This document shows, piece after piece, positions 1-11,499 of a stretch of DNA of 57,500 nt. A program made the translations under genes and the position numbers. The DNA is from Chrysomallon squamiferum (Eukaryota; Mollusca; Gastropoda; Neomphalida; Peltospiridae): contig CM022665.1 in the NCBI GenBank assembly GCA_012295275.1, positions 488,373 through 545,872 on the forward strand. Direction: 5' to 3'. Position 1 is the first letter of the stretch, and every line of letters starts with the position of its first letter. The notes beneath the pieces were generated by a model that worked only from the letters and a program-made list of their open reading frames with translations, was not told the origin of the DNA and made no database searches.

Positions 1-60
1 TTACTATTACTATTACTATTACTATTACTATTACTATTATTATTATTATTATTATTATTT
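1..60. repeat. TTACTA/TTA microsatellite
   Basis: Tandem TTACTA hexamers pass into TTA triplets. The tract lies in the intron just upstream of the first visible CRYL1-like exon. Confidence 0.9.
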
Positions 61-90
61 ACAATTAATTTTTTTAATTTTATTACTCAG

Positions 91-326
91 TGGTTTAATA
101 GGTCAGATGTGGGCTATGATATTTGCTGGAGCTGGTTACCAGGTGGCACTGTTTGATATTGATCCAGAACAGTTAAAGAAAGCTATGCAGCTTATAAAAG
201 GATACCCTCGTAGAGTTTGAAATTAAGGGTAACCTGAGAGGATCTCTGTCTGCTTCTGACCAGTTCGCACTCATCACTGGAAGCAGTGATCTTGCAGATT
301 GCATGAAAACTGCAAAATATGTTCAG
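91..326 (+). CDS. CRYL1: CRYL1-like exon (NAD-binding domain), with apparent 1-base insertion
   Basis: The acceptor is TTACTCAG and the exon enters with one base finishing a codon, then [20 protein letters not shown]. The donor is CAG|GTTAGA. The frame reads cleanly to TAC at 203-205, then hits stops; dropping one C of CCC (205-207) restores a frame running to KYVQ at 326. With that correction the spacing from the Ala-Met pair to LRG matches the human protein exactly (20 residues), which supports a single extra base over a true variant. Confidence 0.93.
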
Positions 327-2307
327 GTTAGACTTTAACTAAAATTATATCCAGTTTGAGTGTTATATATATATATCATACAGACCATGAGTCTGACTCC
401 CTTTCTCTATCTGTTGTCAGCTGATTAAATGTTTGGATCATTAAACTCTTTCTCACTCAGTTCTATAGTTAGTTTTAAATACTTTGTTGTCATTATTTAT
501 TTCCAAATTATTATTTGGTTTTTCTTTTATTACTATTATTACTTCTGCTACTGCAACTATTATTACCACTGCATCTATTAATGCTGCTTTATTTATTTAT
601 TTGTTTGTTTCTAATAGGAATGTGTTCCAGAGTCTTTGGAACTAAAGAAAAAGGTTTTTCAACAAATGGACCAGCATGCTGCAGCCGGTATGGTTCTAGC
701 CAGTTCAAGCAGTTGTATCATGGCCTCTCAGTTTGCATCTGATCTCAAACACAGAGAGCAGATTCTCATAGCACATCCTGTAAGCTAATTTCAAACACAT
801 CAAGCATTAATTCTTTCATTTTGAATTTTTAAAAAATGCATTTTGTATACTTTGAAGTTATTGTTTTATAGATGAAACCAGTATTTGTTAAAAATAAAAT
901 AGATCAATAAAATATTATTTGTAAATAAAGCCAGTTATTTTTCTCTTTGCACATCTAGTCAACACTGAGGTTTGATGCTATGTTTATCATCGTGAAATAC
1001 TGGTAAGAACATATAAGTTATGGACTGTTAACACATATAGATATAATAATTTTGTGGTCATGTTCAATTAAACATTGCATTAAAAGTTTTATATTCACCA
1101 AGTGTCCCCAAAACAAATTTAAATTGCAAATGATATTTGTGATGTTTTTTTGTGTAAGTGAAAATGAACACACTAATGACAGCAAGCTGTTGTGAAGCAC
1201 GTCTGTGACAGTCACGCTGTCTGTCACAGAGAAATCAGTTTTAATTTTGTTTCTGTGTGAATTCAGGTAAATCCACCATACTTTGTTCCTCTTGTTGAGC
1301 TAATTCCCTCACCATGGACTGATCCAGTGATAACTCAAAGGACTCGCGACCTCATGGAACAAATAGGTCAATCACCTGTAACTTTAAACAAGGAAGTGGC
1401 AGGATTTGCCCTCAACAGAATACAATATGCAATTATTAATGAATGCTGGAATCTCATACAGGTGAAAGTTTGCAAAATTTTCTGTTTTAAATATTTTGAA
1501 GACAATTTTGGTTGTAATATAAATTGAAATAGTTATAAATATGCAGTAATAACTGATAATGGCATAAGCTTATTAGTTTTGTGTTAATTGTTATGTAAAT
1601 CATTTATATTTAGTAGATAAGCAGATTATATGCTACTGACAACATTCAAAATTGAGTCCAGTCGTTGAAACAGTTAAACAGAAATTTCATATTTAACTAT
1701 CTGTTAAAAAGCAAGCCGTTAAAAGTTTAAGGAATATGATATTAAAAGAAGTTTTAAATTAAATGTCTTATCTAGTTGCTGAATCAGTGCAAGGTTGCTG
1801 GTGAAAACTAAAACTGTAAACGTTGTAAAATAAACTTTAATTCAGTGTTAACTTTGACAGAGGTATTACACAACTTTAAATATTTGTTTTATATTTGTGA
1901 AATACATATATATATATATGTGGTGGCATAGGATAATCAGTCACATGGTGAAAATTATGGAATAAGATAAACCACATTCTACAGATCAAAATACTTTTTG
2001 AATTATCCAAATGGGATTAAAACTTTGAGAATAATTTCGGATTTCTTTTCAAAGAATTAGGTCTTTTCATAAAACATTTCTCCGTATCTGACTGGTTATC
2101 CTATGCTGCGACACACACATACATATATTAATTTAATGATAAATAACAAAATTGATTTTTTTCTGATGAAAAGTAAATAGGTGAATAGCTATAACATGAG
2201 CTAGTATTTACTCTGACATATCAAAATAGTAACATGAAATGAAGGCCTGTCTTTGCAAAACTGTCATGCCAGTGTCTGGCACCTGGGTGTTTTGAAATGT
2301 AGAAATA

Positions 2308-2340
<33 letters not shown>

Positions 2341-3034
2341 CTATGAATACTTTCAGTCAGGAGTGCTTAGTGCAGCTGATGTAGACAAACTGATGTATGA
2401 TGGTTTGGGACCGAGGTATGCTTTTATTGGTCCACTGGAAACAATGCATCTCAATGCAAATGGTGAGTACTGTTTTAGTTATGCGTTATTTTTGTAATAT
2501 ATGAAGCTTAAATAAAATTTTACTCTTTCATGTATTTTTTGATATATTTGTTTATTTATTTATTTATTTTTTATTTATTAACATACTTATTTAATTACAG
2601 CTTGATTTGTTTAGCTGTTTATTATTATTTATTTATTTTAATTTTATTAAAAAATTTCATTGTACAGTTTTTATTGGTCAGTGGTCAGAAATATCTTGTT
2701 TTCAATCGTGGTCATTTATATCCAAAATCCACATGATATCCATTTCTTTTGGTTTGTTGTATAAAATATATACATAAACAAATATTTCTAATACTAATAT
2801 TTTTTTCCTGTATAAGGAATTGTTGACTACTGCAAAAAATATGCTGATGGAGCCTACAAAGTTAGTTCCACATTCAAACCACCACCAATACAGTATGACA
2901 TCCCCACAGCAGAAAGTGTAATGAAGGAGATGGAAAAAGGTATACCACTTGACAAACTGCAGGATCGTCGTAAATGGAGAGATGAAAGACTGGCAGCTTT
3001 AGCTAAACTTAAAACAAATCTTAACAAAAAATAA
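91..3034 (+). CDS. CRYL1: Lambda-crystallin homolog / L-gulonate 3-dehydrogenase (CRYL1-like), 5'-truncated by window edge, five exons
   Basis: Cytosolic NAD-dependent dehydrogenase of the 3-hydroxyacyl-CoA dehydrogenase family; family members oxidise L-gulonate in the uronate (glucuronate) pathway. Exons are 91-326, 618-779, 1267-1461, 2357-2462 and 2817-3034, all with GT/AG borders. The visible part starts in the Rossmann loop (GLIG of GxGxxG) and has the Ser-rich ASSSSC motif, [15 protein letters not shown] with the family's catalytic His region, [10 protein letters not shown], and the C-terminal domain [14 protein letters not shown] ending in a Lys-rich tail. About 304 codons are visible, close to the vertebrate protein (319 aa) minus its first residues, so only a short first part is missing. 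One exon has a +1 base near 205-207 that shifts the frame; the rest is intact. It is either a sequence error or a recent lesion. It lies 52 kb from the next gene on the same strand. Confidence 0.95.
618..779 (+). CDS. CRYL1: CRYL1-like exon (end of NAD-binding domain)
   Basis: This is a 54-codon exon in phase 0 between CTAATAG and CCT|GTAAGC. It reads [18 protein letters not shown], then [16 protein letters not shown] and ends ILIAHP. The Ser run and the His begin the catalytic region known in the family. Confidence 0.96.
1267..1461 (+). CDS. CRYL1: CRYL1-like exon (catalytic VNPPY and EVAGF..NR motifs)
   Basis: This is a 65-codon phase-0 exon between ATTCAG and CAG|GTGAAA. It starts [19 protein letters not shown] and continues [18 protein letters not shown], then [13 protein letters not shown]. 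The VNPPY block joins directly to the AHP of the previous exon. Confidence 0.97.
1920..2114. mobile_element. MITE-like inverted-repeat element in a CRYL1 intron
   Basis: The left end (1920-1943: GGCATAGGATAATCAGTCA preceded by GTGGT) is the imperfect reverse complement of the right end (2089-2114: TGACTGGTTATCCTATGCTG then CGACAC). The interior of about 145 bp has no reading frame. Both flanks are AT/CA dinucleotide sequence, so a target duplication cannot be judged. The structure fits a non-autonomous DNA transposon; the superfamily is not assigned. Confidence 0.6.
2304..2339. repeat. (TA)n microsatellite
   Basis: An uninterrupted TA run sits directly before the acceptor of the fourth visible CRYL1-like exon, about 17 bp upstream of its splice site. 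Confidence 0.9.
2357..2462 (+). CDS. CRYL1: CRYL1-like exon (C-terminal domain core)
   Basis: The acceptor is CTTTCAG and the donor AATG|GTGAGT, leaving one base of the next Gly codon (phase 1). It reads [20 protein letters not shown] then [15 protein letters not shown], the signature block of the lambda-crystallin family. Confidence 0.97.
2817..3034 (+). CDS. CRYL1: CRYL1-like terminal exon with stop codon
   Basis: The acceptor is TGTATAAG and the exon completes the split Gly codon. It encodes [20 protein letters not shown], the [17 protein letters not shown] segment and a Lys-rich end, stopping at TAA 3032-3034. RRKWRDE..LAKLK is conserved at the end of family members. Confidence 0.96.
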
Positions 3035-3592
3035 TTTTCCAAAATATTACTTTAATACTTTGTGAACATTGTAAAACCATAATTACATATATCAAAATAA
3101 CTGATCAGGTTATAAGATTATACATTTATTTACACATCACATACGGAAGATTTCAAAATAATTGATTTTATTTCTTTGTCTTAAATTAATAACTTAACAA
3201 TTAATGTATAATCCAGTGAGTTGGGAAAGAGTTTGGTGGAACAAATCTGAACTGGAAGCTCAGTTGGTGCTGTGCACCATTTTTTAATGCAATAATTATA
3301 AATATTTAGAAACCTCGTATATTTTGTATCTGTGTCTATACATCTTTCTTTTTACCCTGACCAGCTTTAAGTAATTTACGATTTGTTAATAGTAGAATAA
3401 TCAGTATTGACAAAACTTTTTACTGTGTGCAATCGTTATTTCTGTTGTATATATTTCACAGTATCATGATTAATCTTTGTTTCTGATTAAGAAACCAATG
3501 GACTTTGGTTATTTGTATTTGTAGAAATTGTAAACGTTTTTTTCTTACAGGATATGCAGTTTCATTTTTTGATTTGTAGTTTGTGTAATAAA
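3035..3592 (+). other. Probable CRYL1-like 3' UTR
   Basis: AT-rich sequence after the stop codon with no further exon seen. The first clear AATAAA in a plausible place is at 3587-3592; further AATAAA-like motifs at 3671-3684 could be used instead. The end is therefore approximate. Confidence 0.5.
3587..3592 (+). promoter_or_regulatory. Candidate polyadenylation signal AATAAA
   Basis: A canonical hexamer 553 bp after the CRYL1-like stop. Such hexamers are common in sequence this AT-rich. Confidence 0.4.
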
Positions 3593-5700
3593 CCCTTTTA
3601 GTTTTTATATAAATTTTACATTCATTTACTTTCACTTCAATAACATCATAGGGTATTAATGTATAATATATAAATAAATAAAAACAGTTTAATATAAAAA
3701 CAATGATATGTAGTTGTATTCCTTCTAGCTCAGTTTTTAGTTTTGATACTGTGAAGACAGATTGTATAGCAGAACACTTATGATGATTATTCAACACCTG
3801 AAGGTCTCGACTGCAAACAATGATGAAGCAAACTATATTAATAGACATGAATGTGGACACATGCACATGTAAGATGCATATACTAAAATACTTTGATATA
3901 ATTTTATAATGGCAGAGTGGGGTGCATGGGTTTAAAAGGCTGGACAAGTGAGGGCAGGAGAGAGAAATATAATGTACCTAAAACAAATAACAGATTTTCC
4001 AAATAAATATTTTTTGTTTGTAAAAAATATATATATATATATATATTTAATGAAATATTTAAATAAAAATGAAAAACTTACATATAATATTTGCTTAAAT
4101 ATATGTACAAACTTATATAATAAAAAAAATTAAAATAAAATAACAGCTGCCTATATTATATTTTACATTTGTTAATTTAAGTGAAGTTAGGAACTTGTAT
4201 CCAACAACCACCATCAGCCATAGTGTGATTCTTTAAACCCCAAAATAATATAAGATGAGAACAAAAAAACATTGATTAGAAATAAACCAGTAAATGTATT
4301 TGTTGTGAAATTCTAGTATTAATAACAGAAGTACTGTTTAAACTGTTGTTAGCTGTCTTGGGTCATTCTCTGATGATTTTGGATATTTTATAATTGTGAA
4401 AATCAAATGATACATTTTTTTTTTTTTTTTACTATCACAACTTTTATAAATCAGGATAATAATTTTTAATGTTAAAGCTTTAGATATAGAGAGAGTAACT
4501 TTTCAATGATTATAGCACTTACATTTATTTAATAAACACTGCATTACTTTCTTAACTAATTCAAATGTTTTCAGTACATTTTAAATTTATGACAAGTTGA
4601 AAGTATCGACCATCTCATCATTAAATGTCACCATTTATACTAATGGATTTCATTTATATTTAATAATTTAGTTTAAATGTCTAGTACTGCATGATGAGTA
4701 AGACACAGACTGCTATGTGTTGAAATTCTTTTTCTCTTTGACACAATCTTTCTTGTCACAGTCTGCAGTCAGTTTTCAGTTTAGTAATTCACTGACATAC
4801 AGTGTGAACTACAACTTTGGTCATAGAAGACATTGGACGGGTCAGTTTATACAGGATGAAAAAAACATGCATTTGCCTAGTAGATTAAAAAGAGTACATA
4901 AATAAATAAATAAATAAATAAATAAATCATCATTGTCATCATACCTGTCTTCAGTTAAACTTTGCAAGATGGTTCCTTTCCAACATCATCTAGTTTATTC
5001 GTTAGGATGTTTGCCTTCTATTAATGGTTTCCATAAATAAAAAAATTAAAAATTAAAACTGAAAGTAAAGGTTATTATTAATTTTTTATGATTATTTATT
5101 TATTTACTTACTTACAACCGAGTAACAATAAAAAAAAATTGTGAAGGAAATTATGTAATATGATGGACATTGTTTCATCTTTCATTATATTTAGATTTTC
5201 ATTTGAAATAAAAATGTCATTAATTAAAATAAGAATGAGCAAGATTCCAAAATTGTTGACATTAAAGTTTTCTCTGGGTAAATATCAAACCTGAGGCAGA
5301 AACCTATGAATTACTCTTTAAAATACTAACTTGGTAGTATAAAGGATTTTATTAAACCATTAAGACACACCACACAACGTATCATACATGACATGACATA
5401 CAACATAGATAGTTAGATATGGATCTATATCTGTTTTGGATCTCTTTTCTAGTTAATTTTAAATATGTCTAATATGTCTGTGCAAATTAACCACGATGTT
5501 TCTTTGTTTGTTGTTGTTTTTGTTTTTTTAAATAATATTTTAGAAATGTCATTAACGATAAGTTCATTAGCTGCGTATAAATGGTTACAGAGAACTTTGA
5601 ATTTTTAAAATCGGGCGAGAAATAGTTTACACCCACAATATAATATTTCATGATTTAGGAATGTTTACTGTGACGTATGGAATAATCGTTTTATTATTTG
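3593..5700. other. Intergenic, AT-rich, no gene seen
   Basis: Holds short (TA)n at 4028-4046, poly-T at 4418-4430 and an (AAAT)n run at 4899-4927. No coding similarity was recognised on either strand. Confidence 0.6.
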
Positions 5701-5719
5701 CCATTACAGGAAGTTTGCG

Positions 5720-5793
5720 CTCGCTAGTCATGGCGGCTTATTGAAAATAGATACATTTTACGTCCGGTTCAGTAAACACGTGCTGATGTGAGT
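5720..5793 (+). promoter_or_regulatory. Possible small promoter / 5' exon
   Basis: A short GC-richer patch carries a YY1-like CATGGCGGC (5729-5737), a CGTCCGG ETS-like word and a CACGTG E-box (5777-5782). A good donor, GTGAGT at 5788, follows directly. This is what a small untranslated first exon looks like, but no transcript can be shown from the sequence. Confidence 0.25.
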
Positions 5794-6023
5794 AATCTTT
5801 TTATTTCAAAGCAGAAGTAAAGGAAAAGTAAATAAATAAATTATTCTTTTCACTTTAAATGTTATCAGTATATTTGGAAAGCCAATTTCCAGCCATATAT
5901 TATTATATGTAGTATACTATCGTCTGTATCGTAGTCGACATAATTCGTCAAGCAGAAGTTTTAGTATATCTCAGTTTCCGGAAAAACAGTGAAATAATAA
6001 TAAATCACCACTAATTTGAATCT

Positions 6024-6500
6024 TTTGTGAAGTCACAACAGAACTGTTGCAATGGATTACTACACAGTTTGCCTAACATCTTGCTCAGCAATCTGCAACG
6101 GGTCCAGAATAGCGCAGCACACACTATGACCAGGACATCACGTCACAGTCACATACTGCCAGTACTGAACAAACTCTACTAGTTACCTGTCCACTGTAGA
6201 ATGAAGTACAACCTCCTAGTCCATACATAAACGCTTTGAATCATCGTTTATCAGAGTACTTCAAGTACATGCTGGAAGTGTCAGGCCAAGTAGGACTCGG
6301 CAATAACAGAATTCATTAAAATTAATAACACCAACCAAGAATAAGAACAGCTACATATTTACAGAAATGTTTCAGTTATGCAGCACTGACTTTGTGGAAC
6401 TCACTCCAAGTAACACCAGGGAGGCTGAAACAACAACTACATACAAAACACCACTAAAGACCCATTTCTTTCAAATCCACTTTGTGAATATAAAGTGTTT
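6024..6500 (+). mobile_element. Decayed LINE reverse-transcriptase C-terminal remnant
   Basis: Conceptual reading, with several stops and frameshifts, gives the typical C-terminal tract of a CR1/L2/jockey-type LINE ORF2. The order is CNGLLHSLPNILLSNLQRVQ, NSAA, HILPVLNKL, a leucine-proline step, CRMKYNLLVHT, NALNHRLSEYF, then FSYAALTLWNSL and KTPLKTHFFQ. These blocks occur in the family's order and spacing. At least two in-frame stops and two frame changes show it is dead. The 5' part of the element is absent. Confidence 0.85.
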
Positions 6501-6531
6501 TTGGTGTTTTTTCCCCTAATTTTAAAATATT

Positions 6532-6588
6532 TATATCTCATCCAAATACATTATTTATAAATATATATCTCATCCAAATACATTATTT
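6532..6588. repeat. 25-bp direct repeat, two copies
   Basis: TATATCTCATCCAAATACAT plus TATTT occurs at 6532-6556 and again at 6564-6588. It lies right after the LINE remnant and may be part of its 3' tail. Confidence 0.8.
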
Positions 6589-6599
6589 GTACACTAACT

Positions 6600-7140
6600 T
6601 TCAGCTGTCCAATCTTTACAACATAGACGCTATCTTAACTGGGATGGTGAAACGAAAGCGTCTTTATTGCCAATAAGGACATTATTTTTTGTCTGATGCC
6701 CAGACATATTGGCATAAGGGGTGACGAAAGGGAGATTCTGCTGCCAAGTCTGCTTTGGATTTGCAAAGACTGGTGTACCCGATACTGATTTTAAGCATCA
6801 TATTGGCCAGTATATCGTTTCCACTTCGCAAAACGATTGGAATGGTGCTGTAACAAACATGTTTCATTCTATTAAGCCAGCCCCGATAGACTAGCAGTCC
6901 TCTTACAGGCAGTGCAGGAACGATGAATACGTCAGTCCACTTTGAAAGTCCAGCACATTTTGATGAGACAAGGAAAGACACATTTGATAGATGTAACGTG
7001 GTGAAATTGTTTAGATTCCACCCAAATCTTTTTTAACGAAAACTTCCTTATATAATAAATTTTAAATTTCAGTCATATGTAATGTTTGTATTTTACACAG
7101 TCCTTTACACTGCGTTTTGATTTTATATTATTTTACATCC
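6600..7140. other. Unassigned moderately complex sequence
   Basis: Includes a 99-codon open stretch on the minus strand (6682-6981) that I do not recognise. Its composition does not resemble the bona fide exons here, and it has no splice or neighbour support. It may be further transposon debris next to the LINE remnant. Confidence 0.3.
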
Positions 7141-7150
7141 AATACCAGAC

Positions 7151-7190
7151 CTGTTTTTCGTGCTGGTGTCGTTAAACATTCAGTATAACA
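7151..7190 (+). mobile_element. Possible SINE-type 3' fragment
   Basis: TGCTGGTGTCGTTAAACATT resembles a short tail that I associate with dispersed repeats in molluscan genomes. Only this fragment is visible, with no Pol III boxes, so the call is tentative. Confidence 0.3.
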
Positions 7191-7499
7191 TTAGTTATGT
7201 GGTTGGAGTTATTCCCCTTCGACTGTAAACCATTTTCTTTACATTTTACTTGTCCGCATTTAATATGGATAGTTTCTATTGTTACTGCATATTCCAATGC
7301 CAGTTCAGTCTATATCTAGTTATAAGTTTTTGTCTGCTTTATTTTTTATTTTTTTTTAGGGTCACGTTCATGACCAGTTAGGCCGCGATGTGGTGGGCAG
7401 CTGCGACAGAAAACAAAACAGAAGAAACAAACAAACAACAAGAACGAAAATAATAACTCACTAAATAAAAATAAATAAATAATAGTACTAATTTGTAAT

Positions 7500-7930
7500 G
7501 ATGATGATAATTTGTAACTGGGATGATTATAAACCGTTTCTAGTGTTAGTCAAATGTAAACACAGATGTGGTTTGAATCTACTTATTTAAAAACAAAGAG
7601 AAAAATGTTAATTGTAACTTCAAACTTCAGTTGCCAGTTAATAAAAATTCTAAACACCATTTTACTTTGCGATTCCAAAAAGACTGAATTTGAACTGATG
7701 ATGAATTGTTTTATTTTAATAATGATAATGCTACAAAAAGAGTACTAAAGTTTTAGGGTATCTACTTTTAAACATGTAATATGTTTATGTTGAAAATTAA
7801 AATGATTTAAACGCATGTCAAAAGAAGAACCCCCCAACAACAAATAATTTAAATTTTAATAATACAGTTTATTCAGTTTTATTTATTTATTTATTTTTAT
7901 TTATTATTTATTATTATTTATTATTTATTA

Positions 7931-7984
<54 letters not shown>

Positions 7985-8200
7985 AAAAAAAAAAGAACAA
8001 ATAAAACTTTTTCATTTCTTGGTATAATAATTTGAAAATCAAGAAGTTACAAAGCACAGAGATCATATAAAAACTGGTTTTACTTCCATTTTCAAAAGAT
8101 CTGTGCAGATCCGCAGGTGCGACATTCAGGTGGAGATCTCTACAACGAGGACATAATTCATCATCATCATTTAAAAAAAAAATCAATAAAACTAAAGTAT
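7500..8200 (+). repeat. Dispersed repeat family, copy A
   Basis: Diverged but colinear with 19130-20090. Shared blocks include AGAAAAATGTTAATTGTA, AAAAATTCTAAACAC, ATTACAAAGC-type sequence followed by AGATCATA.AAAAACTGGTTT, and GACATAATTCATCATCATCA followed by TTAATAAAACTA-type sequence. No reading frame is conserved. Copy A contains an internal (TTA/TTTA)n at 7880-7982 that copy B lacks. Confidence 0.75.
7880..7982. repeat. (TTTA/TTA)n microsatellite
   Basis: TTTA units grade into about 16 TTA units, inside dispersed-repeat copy A. Confidence 0.9.
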
Positions 8201-9855
8201 GATAATTATACGTATATATTTCAACTTCTGAAATGGTTAAAAACCTGCAGTTTCCAGGGTCATGGCTCCTGGGTCCCTTTTTGGGCCCTAGAAGGCCTCA
8301 GATCCAAGGTTTTAGGCAGCGCTCTGTATATGACTATATATAAACACATTTTCCCTGATTAATGTCTGTCACATAAATATTTAAAAAAAAAAAATAAATA
8401 AATAAAAAATGTTTCGTAGTATCATGGATTAATTTAATCATAAAATCAGCTAGAGAATACTTAGCATCGAACAACAATGTAATACAAGAATTTTATATAT
8501 AGCACTGAAAAATGTGTGGGTGAGATCTATTTAATAACCGTTAATTAGTTTAAAGATGTTCATACTGTGCTTCATGAGAAGATGATTAGCCAGTGAACAA
8601 CTTTCAGATGAATAAATCTCAAGACAACGAGTCTAAATCTGTTGCAGTGTCGTCAGGCGTTAGCGTGGGTCTAAAACACCGTCCCTCGTCCACGACTTCT
8701 CAGTAACCTCTGCTCCATTCAGTAGGTCACAGTTGAAATGGTCTCTCCTGTCTGTCGAAACGACATATAAAAGACTCCGTGCTACATTTTGGAAAATATG
8801 GGTTTTCTTTGAAACTGTTACAAAAGTTTGCTAGCAAATAGTTGATGATAGATAATCAGCGTCCTCTGCAGTCAGTTGTTTTACAAAGCAACTTTGAGTT
8901 TTTTTACTTTTAAATGTGTAGGACCATACTCTGTCCAGTACCAGAGTGGCAAAATAGTTCAGTCTCTAGAGCCTACAAAATACGAAATTCGTAGTAGAAT
9001 TTTGTATGTTTGGGGTGCCTTTTAATATTTGTTTCATCAAGGTGAATGAAAAGAGCTGGTAAATATGAGATAAATTAATTTTAGAAACAGAATCAGGCAA
9101 AAAAATATATTTTTATTTTTATTCATTGCCTTTGTGTCCTGATTTAGTTTCTTGTTCTTATCTGACCAAGATATAAATAAATAAAAATAAATAAATAAAT
9201 AATAAAATGATATTTTGTATGAAGTGTTCCTTAAGGAAAAAAAAAAAATAACAATAATCAAGATATATATATATATATAAAATAATGTATACAAACAGAA
9301 AACAATAAATTTAAAAAAAAAAAACAAAATTCCCAACACCAATAACAAAAACAATTACAATTCCAAACAATACCCTAAACAAAACAAAAACAACAATAAA
9401 AAACACAAACCCCCCACAGAACAAAAACAAAAACAAACAACAACAACAACAAACCAAACAAAAACAAAACAAACAAGAGTAAAGTTTATATAGTTACTTA
9501 TATGGGATTCTAATGTAACAATGACTTCATGTAACAAATTAACATATACATGTATATATTTTTTCTTTTGTGTGTGTGTTCAAATTGGCCATTAAACTTT
9601 GTTTTCGGGTTTGCAGTTGATATTTGAAGCGTTTATTTGCTACAGCCAATGGCTACAAGTAATAAAGGAGACAGCTGAAGGATGTGTGAACAAGCTGTTT
9701 CACGAGGTTTTAGTCCTTTGTTTGAAATAACTACAACTTTTATTGGCTAAAAAACTAAACAAAATGCCGAAGCATAAACCTATATATATAGAGAGATATA
9801 TAGATATAGACCTAATAATATGCAAAGTGTTAATCTAAGATTAAGAACAATAATA

Positions 9856-9898
<43 letters not shown>

Positions 9899-10480
9899 AA
9901 TTTATGATATTAAATATAATACATTTTAACGTTAACGTTTTGAAACGTGATTGGATCATTTTAGCTTTCAAAAACTATGCGTATAGAAATGTTTTATTGT
10001 AAAATCAATTTGCCACTTAAAGTCTATTTTACAATATATAAAACAGATTGTAGAAACTGATGAATTATTACATAATATAACAGTTATAAATGTATAACTA
10101 CTACTAATTCCAGTTCTGGACTATTTCAGTTCTGATTAAGAAAATCTTATTTAATTAGTCTATTGTTATTCTTATATTCATTATCATTATTTTCATATTT
10201 CCAAGAAAGACCGATATCCATTAAAAATGTAAAAAAAAATATATATATATATTTATTTTCTTTATATTTATTTCGCTTAAATATAAATTAACACAAAATA
10301 CTGAAATGTCTTTTAGTTTCGACAAAGATAAGTAAATTTAATAAAAGGAGGCGTTTTCTTACAGAAACATTATTCAGAAGGACGACAGTGGTTTAAAAGT
10401 GTTAACCGCCTTCAAAATATATATATATATAATTTTTAAATTAAAATTATATATATTTTTTTATACATTTCTTGTTATTT
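8201..10480. other. Intergenic, largely AT-rich, no gene seen
   Basis: Contains a GC-richer patch at 8255-8320 with GGGTCCCTTTTTGGGCCC-like words, (AAAT)n at 9178-9203, CAA/CAAA-rich sequence at 9300-9475, and a 35-A homopolymer at 9862-9896. No exon was recognised. Confidence 0.55.
9862..9896. repeat. Poly-A tract (35 A)
   Basis: Uninterrupted homopolymer. It could be a retroposon tail, but no recognisable body precedes it. Confidence 0.9.
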
Positions 10481-10960
10481 CCAATCCTTGCGCAAAACAG
10501 CAGACGCGAACGTCGCGCGGCAGTAGGGAAACCAGCGTCGCGTTCAACGCTGAAATTGTTGGCGGGACGGACCTCTGTCTACCACTAATATCCATAATTA
10601 GCCTCTCCGTATCGATTACTTGCTATAATGACCAGATTATGCTGCAGTCATATTGTAGGCACGTGTCGGCCGATTCTTTCTATGTCTTTGAGTAATCCTT
10701 GTCGCCTATCATCTATCACGTCTTTCACAAAGACATGCTTCTTGGCCGGGATGGGAAGTTTACGTTTCGGGGATCAAGGATCTCCGAGATGAAATGTAAT
10801 GCTCAGTAAGTGTGAAATCCATCGCTTTTACTCAGTCAGTCTGTCTCGGTCCTCGGCGTTTTCATCTCGTTCTTCCACACACAGAATGGACCCACGATGC
10901 TTGATATGTTTGCCCATGAGCACGTGAATGCGTCTCCAGCCTGTAAATTAATAACTTGAC
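10480..10960. promoter_or_regulatory. Ordinary-complexity island, candidate cis-regulatory element
   Basis: CG-containing, non-repetitive sequence in an otherwise AT-rich field, without a sensible reading frame. It contains TAATTAG and TATCGATTA (10610-10618; a Cut/Onecut-type word). Regulatory function is inferred only from complexity and position upstream of a developmental gene. Confidence 0.35.
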
Positions 10961-11499
10961 AAGATCGGCATGTTGACAAAACAAACACACTATATTCTCA
11001 TTTAATAGAGCTATGCGATTTAAATTTGTTTCCTCAGTAATATGACACTTAGCAGCTAGACTCCTGAGAAGACTATCTTAATGGCGCAGTGTTCTCTGGT
11101 TTAAGAGGGTAACCTAGATTCTCCTCCAAAAAAATCACTTTTTTTTTTTTTAAGCTAGGTTAAAAAAATAATAATAATAATAATAAAAAAATAAAATAAA
11201 ATAAGAATTGTAGGAACAGTCTTATAAAGAAAAACAGGGCTAAATAAAAATCACGAAATAAAAAATTAATACTAATAAAAAAAAAAAAATCAAAATTACG
11301 CCATCTAAACATAATTATTATAGAGGGAAATAGCAAAAAACAATACAGATCGATGATCAAACATTTCTGAAATACATAAGATACTGAAAGATGAAACGAT
11401 AAAAACTGATTTTTTATAGTTTTGTGTATATAAAAATGATATAATGCAATCACATTAGATTATGTTCATATTCATAATCACACAATTCCCAACTGAACA

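Noticed and set aside
2454-2461. Octamer ATGCAAAT in a CRYL1-like exon
   Set aside because: It encodes part of the conserved LNAN residues, so coding constraint explains it.
6682-6981. 99-codon minus-strand open frame
   Set aside because: No recognised family or splice support, next to transposon debris. Kept only as unassigned sequence.
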